This document shows, piece after piece, positions 60,801 to 64,000 of a stretch of DNA of 64,000 bases (position 1 is its first letter; each line of letters starts with the position of its first letter). Made by a program: the position numbers and the translations under genes. The DNA lies in the NCBI RefSeq assembly GCF_963675165.1, contig NC_087383.1, forward strand, positions 2,200,979 through 2,264,978. Direction: 5' to 3'. Source of the DNA: Halichondria panicea. Taxonomy: Eukaryota; Porifera; Demospongiae; Suberitida; Halichondriidae. The notes below the pieces were generated by a model that was not told where the DNA came from, did no database searches, and was given only the letters and a program-made list of their open reading frames with translations.

Positions 60801-60928
60801 TGACTGAAACAGACGGTACATCTACTGATGGATCTGTCGATGATGGGGACAAGAAACGTGCTACAAGATCCTCGACTATTGTGCCTCCTTTTTCCAAAAG
60901 ACTTTGCAAGGGGAACAATATTTACTAA
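57869..60928 (+). CDS. P-loop ATPase gene carried by the transposon
   Basis: Seven exons join in frame: 57869-57940, 58046-58221, 58713-59528, 59617-59893, 59953-60123, 60293-60569 and 60639-60928, predicting 692 aa. The acceptor of exon 5 (ATCAAG) is weak and its start is least certain. Walker A GPTETGKST (about 257-265), acidic Walker B YGIDEA (about 301-306) and a sensor-like VIATN (about 343-347), followed by VKSRC, suggest an AAA+ or SF3-helicase-like ATPase. The C-terminus is acidic and repeats GDKK. I recall similar uncharacterised proteins in invertebrate genomes but know no function. Its place inside a MULE suggests a role in target choice or transposition. All exons are open, unlike the transposase. 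Confidence 0.7.
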
Positions 60929-61062
60929 CAATACTGGTTGAATATTATTCAGTGCGCTAAATTATATATAAGTGCACGAAATGTGTTGTTTTGTTATAAT
61001 CAATCTGTTGTCGTTACGTTCTACCATGCATGCATTGAATTGACAAATTTAATTATAAGACT

Positions 61063-62205
61063 AACTCGACTCAGCAGACTCTCCAGACTCTCCGGACTCT
61101 CCGGACTCTCCAGACTCTCCAGACTCTCCAGACTCTCAGGACTCTCCAGACTCTCCGGACTCACTAGACTCTCCAGACTCTCAGGACTCTCGGGACTCTC
61201 GGGACTCTCAGGACTCTCAGGACTCTCAGGACTCACTAGACTCTCCGGACTATAGCTAGACTCGCAGGACTCTCCAGACTCTCCAGACTCGCAGGACTCT
61301 CCAGACTCTCTAGACTCGCAGGACTCTCAGGACACTCAGGGCTCTCCGGACTCTCAGGACTCCCAGACTCTCAGGACTCTCAGGACTTGCCAGACTCTCA
61401 GGACTCTCCAGACTCGCAGGACTCTCAGGACTCGCCAGACTCTCCAGACTCCCAGGGCTCTCCAGACTCGCCAGACTCTCAGGACTTGCCAGACTCGCAG
61501 GACTCTCCAGACTCTCAGGACTCTCAGGGCTCTCCAGACTCTCCGGACTCTCCGGACTCGCCAGACTCTTCAGACTCCCAGGGCTCTCCAGACTCTCAGG
61601 ACTCTCAAGACTCTCCAGACTCTCAGGACTCGCTAGACTCTCCAGACTCTCGGGACTCTCAGGACTCTCAGGACTCGCTAGACTCTCCGGACTATAGCTA
61701 GACTCGCAGGACTCTCCAGACTCGCAGGACTCTCAGGACACTCAGGGCTCTCCGGACTCTCAGGACTCCCAGACTCTCAGGACTCTCAGGACTTGCCAGA
61801 CTCTCAGGACTCTCCAGACTCGCAGGACTCTAAGGACTCGCCAGACTCTCCAGACTCCCAGGGCTCTCCAGACTCGCCAGACTCTCAGGACTTGCCAGAC
61901 TCGCAGGACTCTCAGGGCTCTCAGGACTCTCAGGGCTCTCCAGACTCTCCGGACTCGCCAGACTCTCCAGACTCCCAGGGCTCTCCAGACTCTCAGGAAT
62001 CTCCAGACTCTCCAGACTCTCAGGACTCGCTAGACTCTCCAGACTCTCAGGACTCGCCAGACTCTCAGGACTCTCCGGACTCTCCAGACTCCCAGGACTC
62101 TCAGGGCTCTCCGGACTCTCCAGATTCTCCAGACTCGCAGGACTCGCAGGACTCTCCAGACTCCCAGGACTCCTCAGGGCTCCTCAGGGCCAGGACTCGC
62201 TGGAC
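61063..62205. repeat. Right subterminal 9-bp minisatellite array
   Basis: The inverse orientation of the left array (GACTCTCCA, GACTCTCAG, GACTCGCAG and so on). It contains a higher-order repeat of about 440 bp: GACTATAGCTAGACTCGCAG occurs near 61248 and again near 61690 with matching order of variants after it. Confidence 0.9.
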
Positions 62206-62338
62206 TGCGCGACACAGCGTATTCGTGATAATATTATTATTAGCCGCCCCCTAGGCTAGCTACGGTGCAATTATAATGAGATTCACGGTCATTTTAACCC
62301 TTTCTACACAGGCTAACGTACTGCATTTAGCCACTTGT
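62199..62338. repeat. Right terminal inverted repeat
   Basis: Partner of 53097-53236, ending CATTTAGCCACTTGT. Directly outside it begins ACTGTGTGTGTATG, which matches the interior of the TIR element near 34812. Confidence 0.85.
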
Positions 62339-63789
62339 ACTGTGTGTGTATGTGTGTCTGTGTGTCTGTGTGTCTGTTCCAGCTGTAACTGCTCAACGGT
62401 TGCAATGCGACGAAAACTAACAGCTTCTATAGGCTTCTAGCCACGTTCTCTTGGATTTTGATTCGTGGATTTGCAAACTAAAGCTTCTTTCTCGAGTTAT
62501 GGCTAGTTTGACTCACATTGAAGGCTGTTGCAGTCTCTTCAGAATCTTTCATAGCATCATCTGTCCGCACAAACTTTCTATTTAACATATGAGTTAGCCT
62601 TGCACTAAAGCGCTAGCTTTTTGTTAGCTACAATACTCAGAAAATATCTGTTAAAACAGCTAGCTAGCAGTAGCCATTTGTGAAATTGATCTCTTTGGAC
62701 ACACCCTTTAATTATTCCTGTGTATGTAATGCGCATGCGCGCTCATTCCCCACGTGTGAGAAAATAATAATATCCAAGATCCAGATCCAGATCCTCCTGG
62801 CAGAATCATCTTTGTCTTGAAGGCCTGGTAAGCCACAAAACACTACCATAATTATAACAATATAGATAACAATATGCATGTACACAGGTCTTTTCTTCTT
62901 AGATATTATATACACTGAACTACAGATCTTGGAAGAATCAATTTTCTTCTTTCTTGAGGTCCTAGTAAGCCACATAATACAACAACAGATGCATGTAAAT
63001 AAGTCTTTTCTTCTCAGTGACTTTATATAGATAAGCTAACTTTAATATAAAATTCATTATAGAAACTAATATAACACTCTAATACTTTTCAGCGAAAGCA
63101 AAAACATGGCGAGAGGCATTAGCACAGCGCCAGCTTGAACACTAGTTCATACAGTTTTGACAATTGATTTTAATTAATTCTGCCATAATGCATTCAATGA
63201 CAATTTAAATGCATAGAGAAAAGTAGTGAAGTATTATATACTAGTACATATAATTATGTTAGACACTATAAAAACAAAATTAATGTTGTTAATTAATTAC
63301 AACTTGTCAATAGCACAGCAATAACAAAGGCTTCTCCTTGGTAACAATAACAGACACACAGACACACGCACGCGCACACAGTCAGCTTTACCGTATCCCT
63401 CGTGCGGCTACGCCTCGAGGCATAACAAGGGCTTCTCCTTGGTAATAATGATAAATGCTCACATGCACAGTAAATTGTCAATGAACACAAAGCAATTTGC
63501 TAGTGAAAATCCAATTTAACGCTCTGATGCCTTTTGTTCATATAATTATGAGGAAGATGAGCAAATTAACGTTCACTTTAGCCCTCCCAAACATCTTCTA
63601 AACATCTTCATGATTGCCAGGCCCTCGTATTGCAGCTGAAGGAGGTCCTGTGTGGGGAGAAGAGAGGGCAGTGAAACACTTCAACTGGTGTAAGACAAAT
63701 GAATACATGTACTTACATACACCGTACAAGCACAACACTATATACCTGACACAAGGCAGTAATTTTTTTCTTCTCCTTGGTAATGATAG

Positions 63790-63820
<31 letters not shown>

Positions 63821-64000
63821 CAGCTTTACTGTATCCCTCGTGCGGTAATAATAGACACACACGCACAGTCAGCTTTACGGTATCCCTCGTGCGGCTACGC
63901 CTCGAGGCATAACAAGGGCTTCTCCTTGAATTGGATAAATGCTCACATGCACAGTAAATTGTCAATGCAAGCAATTTGCTAGTGAAAATCAAATTTAATG
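62339..64000. repeat. Segmental repeat of 34812-36474 with a left-truncated TIR element
   Basis: Near-identical to the region downstream of NLR copy 3 at an offset of about 27.5 kb. The TIR element has lost its left end (its right TIR ends at 63425). An EFR3-like exon remnant ends at 63647, and a (CA)n run at about 63790-63820 is shorter than its partner at 36264. Confidence 0.8.

Larger units (their letters stand above)
53097..62338. mobile_element. 9.2-kb MULE-type transposon with a passenger ATPase gene
   Basis: ACAAGTGGCTAAATGCAGTA at the left end is inverted at the right end (62338 inward). Each end has about 130 bp of unique inverted repeat followed by an inverted 9-bp minisatellite array of about 1.1 kb. 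Inside lie a broken minus-strand transposase (54534-57656) and an intact plus-strand ATPase gene (57869-60928), divergently arranged. The element is absent from the paralogous sites at 21611 and 34815. No clean target duplication is visible; imperfect ACTGTGTATATA and ACTGTGTGTGTA lie outside the two ends. Confidence 0.85.

Noticed and set aside
53084..62350. ACTGTGTATATA / ACTGTGTGTGTA as the target duplication of the large transposon
   Set aside because: The match is imperfect, 12 bp is longer than usual for MULEs, and the two flanks derive from different repeat units; chance similarity of GT-rich sequence is more likely.
1..64000. tRNA or rRNA genes
   Set aside because: I looked for cloverleaf and conserved rRNA sequence by eye and saw none; a dedicated scan (tRNAscan, Infernal) would be needed to exclude small RNAs.

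Overview
The window looks like demosponge nuclear DNA, most plausibly Amphimedon-like. It is AT-rich with short introns, and it carries tandem DEATH-NACHT-LRR (NLR) genes of the kind known to be expanded in Amphimedon queenslandica. The species call is inference; the domain calls are read from the sequence.

Backbone: four plus-strand NLR paralogues start at 1061, 16232, 31786 and 47726, so the tandem unit is about 15.2-15.9 kb. Each has three exons: a 25-nt exon encoding MATKEQNQ, a death-fold exon, and one long NACHT+LRR exon. A perfect hairpin lies about 75 bp upstream of every start codon. Copies 1, 3 and 4 are open. Copy 2 has a 2-nt insertion and an early stop in the death-fold exon.

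Between the NLR genes, minus-strand exons repeat in mosaic order. Some are clearly kinesin (switch I and switch II motifs, kinesin-7/CENP-E-like). Others resemble EFR3, whose first exon appears to sit at bases 1-58. They look like passenger gene pieces amplified and broken along with the NLR array. Many small transposons lie among them: foldback elements, a Tc1/mariner-like MITE present in empty, filled and excised states, and a Mutator-like MITE with a 9-bp target duplication.

The most unusual feature is a 9.2-kb composite DNA transposon at 53097-62338. Its terminal inverted repeats lead into about 1.1-kb arrays of a 9-bp minisatellite in opposite orientations. Between them are two divergent genes. 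On the minus strand is a MULE-type transposase with C2H2, DDE, SWIM and PHD-like modules, broken by frameshifts and by a nested MITE. On the plus strand is a seven-exon, apparently intact P-loop ATPase gene (predicted 692 aa). A transposase paired with an ATPase resembles the logic of Tn7 or Mu, but I know of no described animal MULE with this layout. The element's two flanks come from different repeat units of the cluster.

The right end (62339-64000) repeats the region downstream of NLR copy 3.
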